This document shows, piece by piece, positions 53,860 to 64,000 of a DNA stretch of 64,000 nt. Positions within the stretch are counted from its first letter, which is position 1. Each line of letters starts with the position of its first letter. The notes under the pieces were generated by a model. That model searched no databases. It saw only the letters and a list, made by a program, of their open reading frames with translations, and was not told the DNA's origin. The translations under genes and the position numbers were made by a program. The DNA is from Tetmemena sp. SeJ-2015 (Eukaryota > Ciliophora > Spirotrichea > Sporadotrichida > Oxytrichidae). The stretch covers positions 1-64,000 of the forward strand of contig JAJKFJ010020639.1 of NCBI GenBank assembly GCA_027382625.1, read 5' to 3'.

Positions 53860-55433
53860 TCATTTGAGTAGGGCATCGATTGCGTCTATCAAATTCTCTA
53901 CTCTTTTAAAAGAAAGCATAAAATATATATATATATCCATTTTAATGAATGGATATCTTTGAACTTCTCCTTCCTTAGCAACTGGATTACTCAAAGTGTT
54001 GCTAGCGCCGGTTCTTTTTGAAAACGAGCCATTCATGTTTCCACCCATAAGATTGCTTCCTCCAGCAGGATTCTGTGTCCCTCCATAGTTAAAATTGCCC
54101 AACTAAGGGGTTTGAGTATAACCTCCTGTTCCTTGCCCATTTTACATGTAGCCCTTGTAAGAAGGCACTGGAGGTGCTTAGTTTTAAGAATGGAAAGAAT
54201 TCTAAAGCTGCTACTGCTACTGTTGATATTGAGGTGGTTGCTAGTGATAAGACTGGTTTGTTGATTGCTGATTAAAGAAGCTACCCTAATTTCCTTATGC
54301 TCCACCCTATGGATAAATCAAAGGCTATTGAAGTGAGGACTGGTTGCGATAGAACTAAGTGTAGCTAGTCATCGGAGGTTGACCTCCATAGTACAAATTT
54401 TAGTTGTTGAAGCTTTGAGAAGACGGCTGATTTGCAAATCTAGAAGCAGGTGATAGCTTTCTCTAAAGCATTTGCTACTGCTATTGAGATTGGAAGTTAT
54501 TATTCCCCTAAGATTAATTGTAAGAGCTCATGGGTCTACTCTGATTATTGTATGTTCTGGAAGTTAACAGTGCGCTGAGTTGGATAGTAGCCCGATTAGT
54601 TATTAGGATTGCCTCCGTTATTTTACGGGTAGCCTCTATCAGTTTGCGTCCTTGAGTTTTATCTATAAGGCATGGGTGGCAATCCACTTTGCGTCCCTCT
54701 GTTTTGAGATCCCTACCGACCGTTTCCATTGAATGACCTATTCTGATTACCTCCGCTGCCGTAGTAATCTTAGTCTCTTTCATTCAGCTAGTCTTACTCA
54801 TACTGCTATTATGCACCACCCTCATCGTCAGAGTAGTATTGCTGATCCTGCTTGCTACCTTCTATTGGGGAGAAACTCCTTTGCCTCTCCTCTGCACCCA
54901 TGGGTGGGTGATAATTCCTAGGTGGTGGTTCATCATAGTCTCTCCTCGTAAAGGGCAGTGGTTTCTTGATCGGAGAGTACTTCGTGTGCACCTTCTCCAC
55001 TGTAAAGGTAACATCATCCAGCTCCTTGTTGATATCTCTGAGTGTGCTTATCAAGGATTGATAGCCACTTGGCTTAGGAAGAGGAGGCAACACTTTCTTA
55101 GTCTCCTCCTCATCGTCGCCGTCAACTCATTACAAATATGATGATCAATCTTGTCTAATTTTCAACTGCGTTATCTTTGCCCTTCTTCTTTTTCTTTTTG
55201 CCATCTGAGTCAGAGTCTGAGCCAGACTCATCATCGTCGCTCCCAGATCCACTTCCTGATCCTGATTCGTCATCCCCCGAACCGGAGCCTGAACCAGAGC
55301 CAGACTCGTTCTCTTCCTCCTCCTCTTCCTCTTCTTCCTCAGACCCTGATCTATCTTCCTCTATACAATTCGTTTAGCTTATTCAACTTCTTATATTCGA
55401 ATTTTTCTTTATGGTTACCTGAATCAGACATGT
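53860..55433 (-). CDS. Acidic N-terminal plus prion-like (Gln/Asn/Gly/Tyr-rich) protein
   Basis: ATG 55433 begins MSDSGNHKEKFEYKKLNKLN. A strongly acidic tract follows, with Glu runs and Ser-Gly/Asp repeats at 55360-55190, then a basic KKKKKKG patch. After an intron comes a conserved-looking segment (KVLPPLPKPSGYQSLISTLR and DVTFTVEKVHTKYSPIKKPL). The rest is low complexity: QNRSFNGNGRQGSQNRGTQ, FNNQNLYYGGQPPMTSYTQF, QPPQYQQQQQQLQNSFHSQN and NFNYGGTQNPAGGSNLMGG. It ends FKRVENLIDAIDALLK at TGA 53860-53862. One frame change near 54570 is unresolved. The Gln/Asn/Gly/Tyr-rich half has the composition of yeast-type prion domains and RNA-granule proteins. No RNA-binding domain was seen. Confidence 0.6.
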
Positions 55434-56066
55434 TTTAAGAATAATGAGTAAGTTTAATTTAAATTTAATTTATTTATTCTAAAAGCAGCAGGCTTTAATT
55501 CAAATTTAATCAATGCATCTCGGATTTTATAATAACAATTTATTAAAAGTGATTAATCTCGAGCTCTCTCTCTAGTAAATTATTATTGCATGAAGTCTCG
55601 CTAGTGAATAGTAGTCGCCTATCTATTATAAAAATTTAAGGGATCCTTCTCAAATTATAATAAATCCAAAAAGATACTGTAAAGTGGGAATCATCATGCT
55701 ACAAAATTTAGAACGTATTCACTATTTTGAAACTTTTAATTAAAATAATAATATATATATAACAAATCTGAAGATCATTATAATGAATACCAATTCGGGC
55801 CCTTTTAAAAATTTAGGAATATTCTAGAATATTCTAGACTATCGAATATTCCTAAAATACTGATAAATACATACGATCTGATATTATCAAATTATAATAA
55901 TTGCTAGAATTTTCCAGAAAAGAGAGAGTCTTTTAATTTTTAATTGATCTTCTTGGTCTTGCTTTCACCAGCCCTTGCACCCTTAAACTCTCAAAAAACC
56001 TCACACGCACCCCAGAAACTATTTCCAAACACTCTCAACATCAAGTTCTAGACTAACTTTCCAAAG
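55434..56066. other. Divergent promoter region of the prion-like and HSF genes
   Basis: An AT-rich spacer of 633 bases between divergent start codons. It contains the heat-shock element cluster at 55817-55851. The last 110 bases before the HSF start are CA-rich (ACCCCAGAAAC, CAAACACTCTCAACATCAAG) and are probably the HSF 5' untranslated region. No reading frame looks real. Confidence 0.6.
55817..55851. promoter_or_regulatory. Heat-shock element cluster upstream of HSF
   Basis: 55817-55838 reads GAAtaTTCtaGAAtaTTCta followed by GA, four and a half perfect alternating GAA/TTC units in 5-base register. A further GAAtaTTC stands at 55844-55851. This is the canonical binding site of trimeric heat-shock factor. 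It lies 216-250 bases before the HSF start codon at 56067, and about 400 bases before the divergent prion-like gene's start. HSF could therefore bind its own promoter, the neighbour's, or both. Confidence 0.85.
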
Positions 56067-59000
56067 ATGAGTAAAAATTAGCACCACACATCATCCACCA
56101 CCAACTCCAGACATCCTAAGAGCGCACACAAAGAAACCAATCACGCACCTTCCTCAGCTCAGGCTAAGGGAGAGCAGAATGTACACTAGCCAACAAACTA
56201 GAAGGCTCAACAGCAACATGCGAATGAAGCAAAAATGGAAAACTAACAATTCACGAACGTACCCAGTTTCTTGGTTAAGACATTCGACATTGTTAATGTA
56301 AGTAAACTTAATAAGTTAGTAGAGGCTAGCTCAATAATTAAAAGTACAGCCAGAAAGATTCGTAAGGGTGCTTCGCATGCATACCGACCGACGTAATTGG
56401 CTGGGGTGGAGGAGTGGAGATTATTAAATTCAAATTAATCAAATATTAATATAACACCACCCCTTAAACAACTTAAGATATAACTCATCCCCCTATCTTG
56501 AATTGAGAAATATCAAGTCCTATTTTCTAGAGTTAGATTTTCTAAATTATCTCATTTCATCTATCCTGTGTTTCATAGATTGCTTAATGTTTCTATAGGA
56601 TCCAACTTACGATAACATAATTTGCTGGAACGAAACAGAAGATGGCTTCATAGTGAAACAACCTAACGAATTTGCAGAAAAGATTTTACCTAAGTTCTTC
56701 AAGCACAACAACTTTTCCTCCTTTGTGAGGCAGTTGAATATGTACGACTTCCACAAAACGAGGAACAACTCTAATGAACACTGCTTTCAACATAGCCTAT
56801 TCAAGAAACATCAAAAGTAAGTATCTTTAATAATTATTCATCAATGATTTACATGAACTTGCTTATAGGCACTTGCTTGTGGATATAAAGAGAAAAAACG
56901 CAATTCCTCAGGCTGAGAAAATGATGCCGCAGTATACTCATCCAATGGGAGGCTATCCTCATGGACACATGATATAACCTGGTCATCAAGGATTCATGAA
57001 GTATTAGGCTAATGGCCAAAAGGCAGGCGCTCCAATCCCAATCGAATACGGAGCCTATGATCTATATAAATTTGAGAACAATTGCTAAATGCACAAAATA
57101 AATGGAGTAAAAGAGTAAATAGATTCATAATGAGTAATTTCTTTAAACTAAGAGAAGAAGTTCCTCAGCTGACTCTACTAAGAGCGACCTTATTTATTGC
57201 AGAGGACCTGGGAACTGCAACCACTTCTGCTAACCAAAGTGAGAATAGAATGAAGCAGAACCTTAAACCCAATTCCATCAATTTCAGAACCTAACGAGGA
57301 GGAGCAATAGCAACAGTTTAACTACACGCAAGCTTAATATTTTTAACAATAGAGGAATGAAAACAAATCATCTGAGTTTTGCACCAAGCCTCATTTCTAA
57401 CAGGGACCAACTTGCTTTCACTAGAATATCATATTTCCTCAGTAATACAACACCCTCAAAACAAGCCATTCTTATCTACATAATCCCTAGCATTTAAGAT
57501 AGGAGCCAGTCTAGCCAACAGTCAGTAATTAGCTTGGTCGTCTCTAACAAAACTAGAATCATAATGGCGGCCATGAAGATTCCATTTTTGAATAAGTTAG
57601 TTGTCAAAATTTGCATAATAAGCCCTACTTAAATCAGTAAAGTAGCAGTAATTTTTAAAAGTATGATGACCTCGATGGGGAAGGCTCAGCTGCTATGGGA
57701 GGAGATATGATGCAACAACAGTCTGCTATGTTCCAAGGCATAGACATCCAAAGAATCAAGGATTATGTAAGCAATTAAATCTATCTATCTGATTTAACTT
57801 AAACCAATACCACTTTTTTAGATGATGAACTCTGAGGCAAGATTCGTTCAGCAAGAAGAGAAAACCAAGGAGCTAGAGTAAAAGCTAAAGTAGTATCAGC
57901 AAATGAATACTTAACTCTTGAGTGAAGTGCAGAGATTGAGAGAAAGAGATTAGAACTTCGACAAGACTCTCAACTTGCTCTACTTATTCGTGAATAACTC
58001 TTCACTTGGATTCAACTTAGGAGGAGGAACCAGGGAAATCATGAATCATCAGCAGTTTCCTAATGCAAGTGCCAATGGTTCACTCAATCAGAGCAGTTCT
58101 TCGCACAATGCTTCTGGAACCAGAGGCAGTGGTGGGAGTGGGAACTTATTTAGCTAGAATAGCTCAAACAATAAAGAGGATACTTAGTTAGGAGCAGGCC
58201 ATTAGAGGAATAAAAGTGGTGAGGCCTAAGCTGCAGGAGCTGCAGTTTCTGAATCTCTGGTACTGAGCAACAGATAAGACTCTGCTTCCACAAATGACTT
58301 TATAAACATGCTCACGAGGATGATTAACAACAACCCTGCTATAATTTCAACTTTCCTGCAAGCAATTGCCAACGGCAGCCTTGGCGGCTAAATGACCCAG
58401 GGAACTCAGAGCATACAAATGGTCTTTGAGTAGATTCTAAAGGTCTTAACTACTGGAAGTAACTAGGCTCACTCGAAGCATAATATATTCCCTCACTCAC
58501 ACACTTTCGACAATGACAACTTGAGTCTCTTCAGTTAAACTCAGAGCTAAAGTGTCCCTCCTTAAAGAAGTAAGCTAAGAATTAGTCTCTTTTTTCTTAA
58601 CTTTAGCTTTAGACTTTAGCGCAAATCCTTTAGGCGGCCTAGGTTCAGCAAACAGATAAGCAGGAGGATTCCAAGCGACAAGAAATCAATTCCCTTAGAT
58701 CACTAACCAAAGCATGATTAGAGGACACTCCACCTAACATGTCACCAAACCCTTATAACAATTTTGAAGATCTCGATAAGGTAAGCACTTCATCTAAGTG
58801 TTAGTTATTTTTTTCAATATAGAGCTCGTTTAAGAATCTTTTCGGAGGTAAGACTCCCTCGGAGTATTCTTTCGACCACTTGCACATGACAGGTTCAAAG
58901 CTCCACGCTCCCATCGCTCATAGAATGTCTCGTACAAATTCCATGGCCGGTTCCTTAGCTGCATCTGAAGACGCCTCTCTCTTCCTTAATAAGGACGCAA

Positions 59001-59572
59001 ATCACTATGCACAAAATAACAATCTGCTAGGCCATTAAACTTCGCCTGGGTAAGCTCTTTCGGAGGTAGATTCAGATGCCTAGAGGAAGCGTATCAGTTA
59101 GGAGATTAAGAAAGCATTCGATGACTATCTCTCCACTTCTAAACCTCAGGTGGCCGCATCTAATAATACCAACTAAGGCTTGTTTGGAGCTCTCTTTAAT
59201 AACCAAGCTGCTCAGAGTAGTGTTGACTATGCAAGCAATCACAATGTTGAGTTTGAGACTATCTCCAATTCAAGTAAGGCAAACAGCTCTGCAACAGGCA
59301 GAACTGCTCGAACAAAGTAAACCAAGATGATTTCAGATGCTGGGAGCACCAAGAGCGTGCCAATAGCCAATATCTTCAATAACAACGCAGCTGCAGCCAT
59401 GTCCTCGTCTCAATCTAACCCAGAGAACACAGGCTCCTTTAATCATAGCAGTCTTAGTCTCTTAGGAAAGAGAGAAGCCAATACAAGTTCAGAGAGCATG
59501 GCTTAAGTGGGCAAAAAACCTGAGAACGAGATTAATATGAATGGATAAGCTAATAAAAGAGCAAAAAAGTGA
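56067..59572 (+). CDS. HSF: Heat-shock transcription factor
   Basis: ATG 56067 opens a His/Gln/Asn-rich leader. The HSF DNA-binding domain follows: [13 protein letters not shown], an intron of about 300 nt, [39 protein letters not shown] (the recognition helix region) and [12 protein letters not shown], an intron, [15 protein letters not shown] Gly/Pro/Tyr/Gln-rich linker leads to an oligomerisation-type coiled coil at about 57840-57960 ([17 protein letters not shown], then [17 protein letters not shown]). After it come Ser/Asn/Gly-rich regions, [19 protein letters not shown] and a basic end, GQANKRAKK, at TGA 59570-59572. The predicted product of about 1000 residues is roughly double most HSFs. 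HSF trimerises under stress and binds GAA/TTC arrays, and such an array stands in its own promoter. The frame between 57090 and 57380 is only partly resolved. Confidence 0.85.
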
Positions 59573-59732
59573 TTGCTATCATTGAAAGTGAAAAAACTAA
59601 TTCAATGTCTTTATCATCGTGAATATATATTTCTTTTGATCAGTTTATCGAATCTTATATTTCCACTTTCTTTAGTGGTCTTTAATTTAATAAAAGTTAA
59701 TAGATGATAGCAAATCGAAGAAGTTGATTAAT

Positions 59733-62700
59733 TCAGTTTTATTGTGATACAAGTTTCTATAGTACAACACTCTATGTGAGTTTACTGGAGTTGCCTCCTT
59801 GAATTACGTTCTATATGAATTGCTCCTCCTTGAAGCCAATTCTAAGTTGGGGATCTTACTTTTCCTAATTCGACCTCTCTTTGAGCCTTTTCTTCAGCTA
59901 TTGGTTAAAAAGTGTCTGCTCAATCTTTCCTAACTGCTCTGTCAAGTTCTCCTCTAAGTTCACTTCTAAATTTTCAACAATTACTTATATGCAGGATTCA
60001 TTTAAAATGCTAATTTTAAGGGTTGAACTTATCTGTCTTGAGAACTATCTTTTCCACTGTCTTTGTTTCAATCGGGTAATATTCACAAGCCTGCTGATTG
60101 TACTTCCTTATTATGAAAAGCCCAGTTTTGTAGTATACTACATCCCAGATTGTGCCCCGCAGAGGCAGGTTCAAAATTCTGAAATCTTTCTCCTCTACGT
60201 GCTCGTTCTTTGTCAAGTCCAAGAATGTGTTCACATAAAACATCCTTAATGTATAAAACGTTTTTTTCTTATATCTGCAACATAAAGAGTGGCTACTTTA
60301 TCATAAGTAGAAACTACCAAAAGCTCGTGTGGTGTGTAGGGCTACATCTTGCCACCCACTTCCTTATAGATAAAGACCCCAGGTGCATCTTACTTCTCTT
60401 AGACTTAGTAGTTCTTCCTAATCTAGCGCTTGTCCACCTTAGCATTTGCATCATAGGTTGAACCTCCGAAGATCTCCATGTCAAGAGCCAGGAAAGCAGT
60501 CTAGCTCATTTTATTGAGTGGGTGCTTGAGTGAGATAGAGAGTATCTCCCACACATCCTCTAGGCTGTTATACCTCTCGATGGTTGTGTTCAAGGCTTGA
60601 TCATACATAAATAAGGTGATCGAAGCAGCCACCAAAAGCGTAGATGAAGTGACTTGCCTAGTGGCAGAAGGCACTCATGTCGGCACGCTCGAAAGCTAAG
60701 GAAGCAGCTCGAGACCACTGGTTGCGATCGTAGTCATAAACCTCAGTCGATTTTACAATAGATTTGTTGAGGGAAAAGCCTCCGAAAGCGTATACTTTGT
60801 GCTAGCATACAACCAAAGCTTTTTACATTATAAGTATAATGATTTAATTAGATATCTAAGCATGTTTGTAACGGGGTATCTCCATTGGAGCACCTTGGTT
60901 GAGGAAGTTCTTTCTTGTATTGAAGATGAATGCGAATTAAACTGGCTCACCGTCATCTACATCGCCCTTTCTTTAATTATCTTGCATACAATTATGGATT
61001 ATAAATAATCTTAGTCCTCCTGAAAAGAGCACTGTTCCATTCTTGCAGTCCACCCAAGATATTTATAAAATCAAATTCATCTTTACTTTAAAAGATGCTT
61101 TTAAAGAAGGAAACTTGAAGAAGAGATATTTTTCGAGTCTGAATGGCTTGATGAAATGCAGTTCCAAGTCTATTCGGAATATCCAATAATTCTATCAATT
61201 ATGAATAATATGACATCTTCGTTCATATAGCAGACTACATTCTCAGTCCTGTCCTTAATTGATGGCAGGACTGAGTAGTAGTCCATAGCTTGCTCGTAAG
61301 TTTCAACCTTGCCCAAGCCATTTACCATGCTCACTGCAAAAGGGGATAAGCCTGAGGGCCTGTTGACATCTGAGACTGGGTGGCCTGAGTCAGAGGTGGT
61401 GTTATACTTCTGCTGCAAGTTTATGTTCCTCGTCTTCTCGTGATGAGAGAATGAGAATAAGTTCTCCAGAGTCTTCTCCATGTAGTGCTGCTTAGTCTGT
61501 TCAAAGCCATTCAATATGCTCCTCTCACCCACTAGAGTAGTCAAATTAGTATTAGCTTATTATATAATTGGAGTTTGGCCCTCGATATTATTGATGACGA
61601 GTCTCTTGCCTCTTTACCTACTGGCCCTCTGCCTGCTCTTGGCTCTATCAACCACTCCAAACTATGATCCCTTGGTCGTCTCTTCTATGACATTGGCCAT
61701 GAACTAGCTCTGCGACTCTATCTTGTCCAGGAACTTCTCAAACTTGTCCTTGTCCAGGGGCAGCCTCTTCACTGACGCCTCAAACTCCTTCATACACATG
61801 AAACCATACATGGAAATATCTGCTATTTTTATTCCTGGTCGAATTCCTTTTGCTGCTGCTTGAGCTTCTAGGCGGGGGACTTGGAGGCGATGTTACTCAG
61901 CCAGGAAGACACATCCTTCTAGTTATCGTCGGTCTCCAGCTGGCTCAGGAAGTTGGCAGCTGTCTGGCCATTGATGTTGTCCTTGAGTGCTGAGAAAGTG
62001 GAGTTGAACTTCTTTACCACCTTCTCAGCCACTGCTCCTTCCTCCTCAGACGACTCATCTAAAATTAAATAAATCTCTTAAAAATTTTTCATCATTGTTT
62101 CCGAGTCCAGGCTGCTCCTGAGTCTCCCTGATCTTCTTGCTCTTCTTCCCACTTACTTTGTTTGAAAAATAAATTAGTTAAAATTTAATATGAGTTAGTG
62201 TTGTGGGCCATCTGGAGTCTGTTCTTGAGCTGCTTGATCCTGTTCTCTGCGTCCTTCCTCCTCTCCTCCATGTGCTGCTTTATCAGCCCTTGCTCCTTCT
62301 CAAGCACCTGGATCTCCAGCTTGAGTTCCTCCTCCCTCTGCCTTTCCCTCTCCTGCCCTAGTTTGTCCTTGGTTTGAGAGAGAGCTCTCAGCTTCTCCTC
62401 CAGCTAACTCACTATCTTTGTGTTCTGCTCTCGACTCTCTGGTTGAAAAGATGGGTTTACTTAAATGATAAGAGAAAATCTTCAAATTAATTATAAAAAT
62501 ACTTCTTTTGGTCTGAGTCCCTCTTCGTTAGCTACTAACTGGCTTCTTGCGCTCTCCTTTTCCTTCATCAGCTTCTTTGCCTTCTTCTAAAACCCAAACT
62601 AAAATTATAAAGAAAATTATAAGTCAACTCCAGTTCCTCAGAGAGAGCACTCACAAGTTTATTATCTAGCTTTCCCTATCCCTGTGCTTCAGATATCTGA

Positions 62701-64000
62701 GTCAGTGCTTCCCTGAAGCTGCGATCTCCCACTCTATCTCTCAGGATTCTATCCACAGCAAACTTATTCTGAATGAGCTGCTGCAGGGGCATCAACTCAT
62801 CACGATCTGTGTCTAAGTAGTAGACCTCCCCTTTTAACACTCCATACTCACCAATGAATAAACCTATCCTAAAGAGACCATTTTCATTTATACTTGGTCT
62901 TGAGCATCATGTCTCTCATGGTGTCGAAATCAAATTCAAAGTCCTTGGTCTATCTCGACCTATCCTTTCCCTTTAAAGGTTTTCTTGCCTAGACCTTCTT
63001 GCTCCTTGATTTGGAGAGTGTCCACAATAGCGTTCTCTATCTTCTTGGCCTTGCTCTGCTTGCTGTCTTCTATAGCTCTCTCTATCTTCTGCTTTATAGA
63101 ATCCAGAGCAGACTTCCTCAATCCCAGTATTCACATTGTTCCTCTAGCCTACCACTCCATCTACACTTTAAAAATATATATAAGTATACTATAAACATTG
63201 ACTTTACTGGTTCTTTGCAAGGACTGAGTCAGTTTAAGCATTTGTCAATGAGCCTGAGAGCAACTAAGAGTTAGTCACAGCCTTTCGCTTGAAGATGGAA
63301 CTGAATCTGGAACTCAGGTCAGGAAGCTTCCCTCCATCTCCCGCCTCATCATTTAAGTGATAACTTAAAATGGAAGGAAATAGGATGTAAATGATTTGTG
63401 TACCTTTGGGTTTCGTAGCCAGCTTGCCGGAGAGAAAACTTACTTGGCCTTGCTCTTATAATCCTGGCCCTGTTAGTTGAATTGTTGCCATTTATGTCAG
63501 AGCCCTGGTTGAAAGCTCTCTCGCTCTGAGACCCACTCAAAGGAGGTATCTTCAAGCCATCTTAGTTCGAGCTTGTGTTTTAAGAGACTTGATCTTTCGT
63601 GGTGTTCACAGCTTAGCTTTGAAAAGGTTCTAGATAGCGATTTGAAATCTTAGAAGGTGAAGAAATAGAACTCTATGGATTGTCTATTTAGGGAAGTTAT
63701 ATTTTATCATTTTATTTAACTTTTGCAACAAAAGTTTGAGTGATTGAGGTATATCTAATTTAAGTTGAAGGGCTTGAGACTCTTTGACCTTTCTAGCTTT
63801 GATAGTGGGAGATTCAGGGACTCTATTATTCTTGTCCTATTCCAGATTGGCAAGTTCTAAGGCAAGTCTATTCTTTTAAGGATCCAAGGGTATAACTTGT
63901 ATCTTCTGCACAGGCTATGAAGGCTAAGTGGGAATGGATTTGCTTCGCTAAGAGAAGGTGTTTTCTTTGTTGACACTGGTGAGTTAGTAGCCAGAGTTAC
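59733..64000 (-). CDS. Coiled-coil and kelch-repeat protein, 5' end beyond window
   Basis: The gene enters from the right edge. 64000-63340 is Ser/Lys/Gln-rich (SVNKENTFSQRSKSIPTQPS, KIPPLSGSQSERAFNQGSDI). It becomes helical (VYYLDTDRDELMPLQQLIQ, RDRVGDRSFREALTQISEA) and forms a strong coiled coil at 62440-62230 (EERRKDAENRIKQLKNRLQM). A segment with KKFNSTFSALKDNINGQTA follows. Kelch blades occupy about 61100-60430: KNGTVLFSGGLRLFIIH, KVYAFGGFSLNKSIVKST, VYDYDRNQWSRAASLAFERA, FIYAFGGCFDHL, then TTIERYNSLEDVWEILSISL and LALDMEIFGGSTYD. The last exons read WDVVYYKTGLFIIRKYNQQA and a charged helix ending SVVLQKLVSQQN at TGA 59733-59735. Coiled coil plus C-terminal kelch propeller recalls cell-end and cytoskeletal kelch proteins. 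It converges on HSF with 160 bases between stops. Several introns are inferred. Confidence 0.65.

Noticed and set aside
55151..55438. Plus-strand Ser/Pro/Asp repeat protein
   Set aside because: It is the antisense shadow of the acidic Glu/Ser/Gly tract of the minus-strand gene that starts at 55433.
59881..60461. Plus-strand membrane-like proteins
   Set aside because: They are antisense to the C-terminal exons of the kelch protein, which read clearly on the minus strand.

Overview
The window looks like nuclear DNA of a ciliate that reads TAA and TAG as glutamine and stops only at TGA. Every recognisable gene makes sense only under that code. The transmembrane protein at 16868-17920 runs 350 codons through several TAA/TAG codons to a single TGA. 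A protein kinase, an ARMC9-like protein, a heat-shock factor and a kelch protein behave the same way. Gene density is high on both strands, with spacers of 100-700 bases. Introns are short, roughly 17-100 nt, AT-rich and GT-AG. The species cannot be named from sequence alone, and I cannot decide between a somatic and a germline copy. With one stop codon, chance open frames are long. Gene edges in low-complexity regions are therefore approximate, and wrong-strand readings can look convincing.

Layout. 1-1605 (minus): the start of a secreted or ER protein running off the left edge. 1606-3520: homopolymer-rich, low-quality-looking sequence with no gene I can support. 3521-8279 (minus) and 8456-11957 (plus): two divergent coiled-coil/Gln-rich genes with many frame changes. 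12094-16689 (plus): an AGC-type protein kinase with a long Gln/Asn-rich N-terminal part. 16868-17920 (plus): TMEM17-like ciliary transition-zone protein. 18670-19703 (minus): a multi-pass membrane protein. 20139-23165 (minus): a SLO/BK-type gating ring without a visible pore domain, next to a tRNA-Leu(AAG). 23638-29120 (plus): coiled-coil and unknown proteins. 29247-29700 (plus): mitochondrial acyl carrier protein. 29972-31948 (plus): DNAJB12/14-type ER J-protein.

32209-40131 (minus) holds three tandem paralogues with Alba-like domains that share further motifs. A 0.65 kb duplicated block with many small indels sits in the 3' part of the third. 40468-42228 (plus): LisH/armadillo ARMC9-like basal-body protein. 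42664-44864 (plus): single-pass membrane protein. 45926-46464 (minus): nucleoredoxin-like protein. 46597-50742 (minus): large disordered protein. 51301-53733 (plus): long coiled coil. 53860-55433 (minus): acidic plus prion-like protein. 56067-59572 (plus): heat-shock transcription factor with a perfect heat-shock element about 220 bases upstream. 59733-64000 (minus): coiled-coil/kelch protein running off the right edge.

No operon logic applies. Several neighbours concern cilia (TMEM17, ARMC9, perhaps the coiled-coil and kelch proteins), which is unsurprising for a ciliate. HSF and the J-protein belong to proteostasis. I saw no CRISPR array, transposase, rRNA or telomeric repeat tract.
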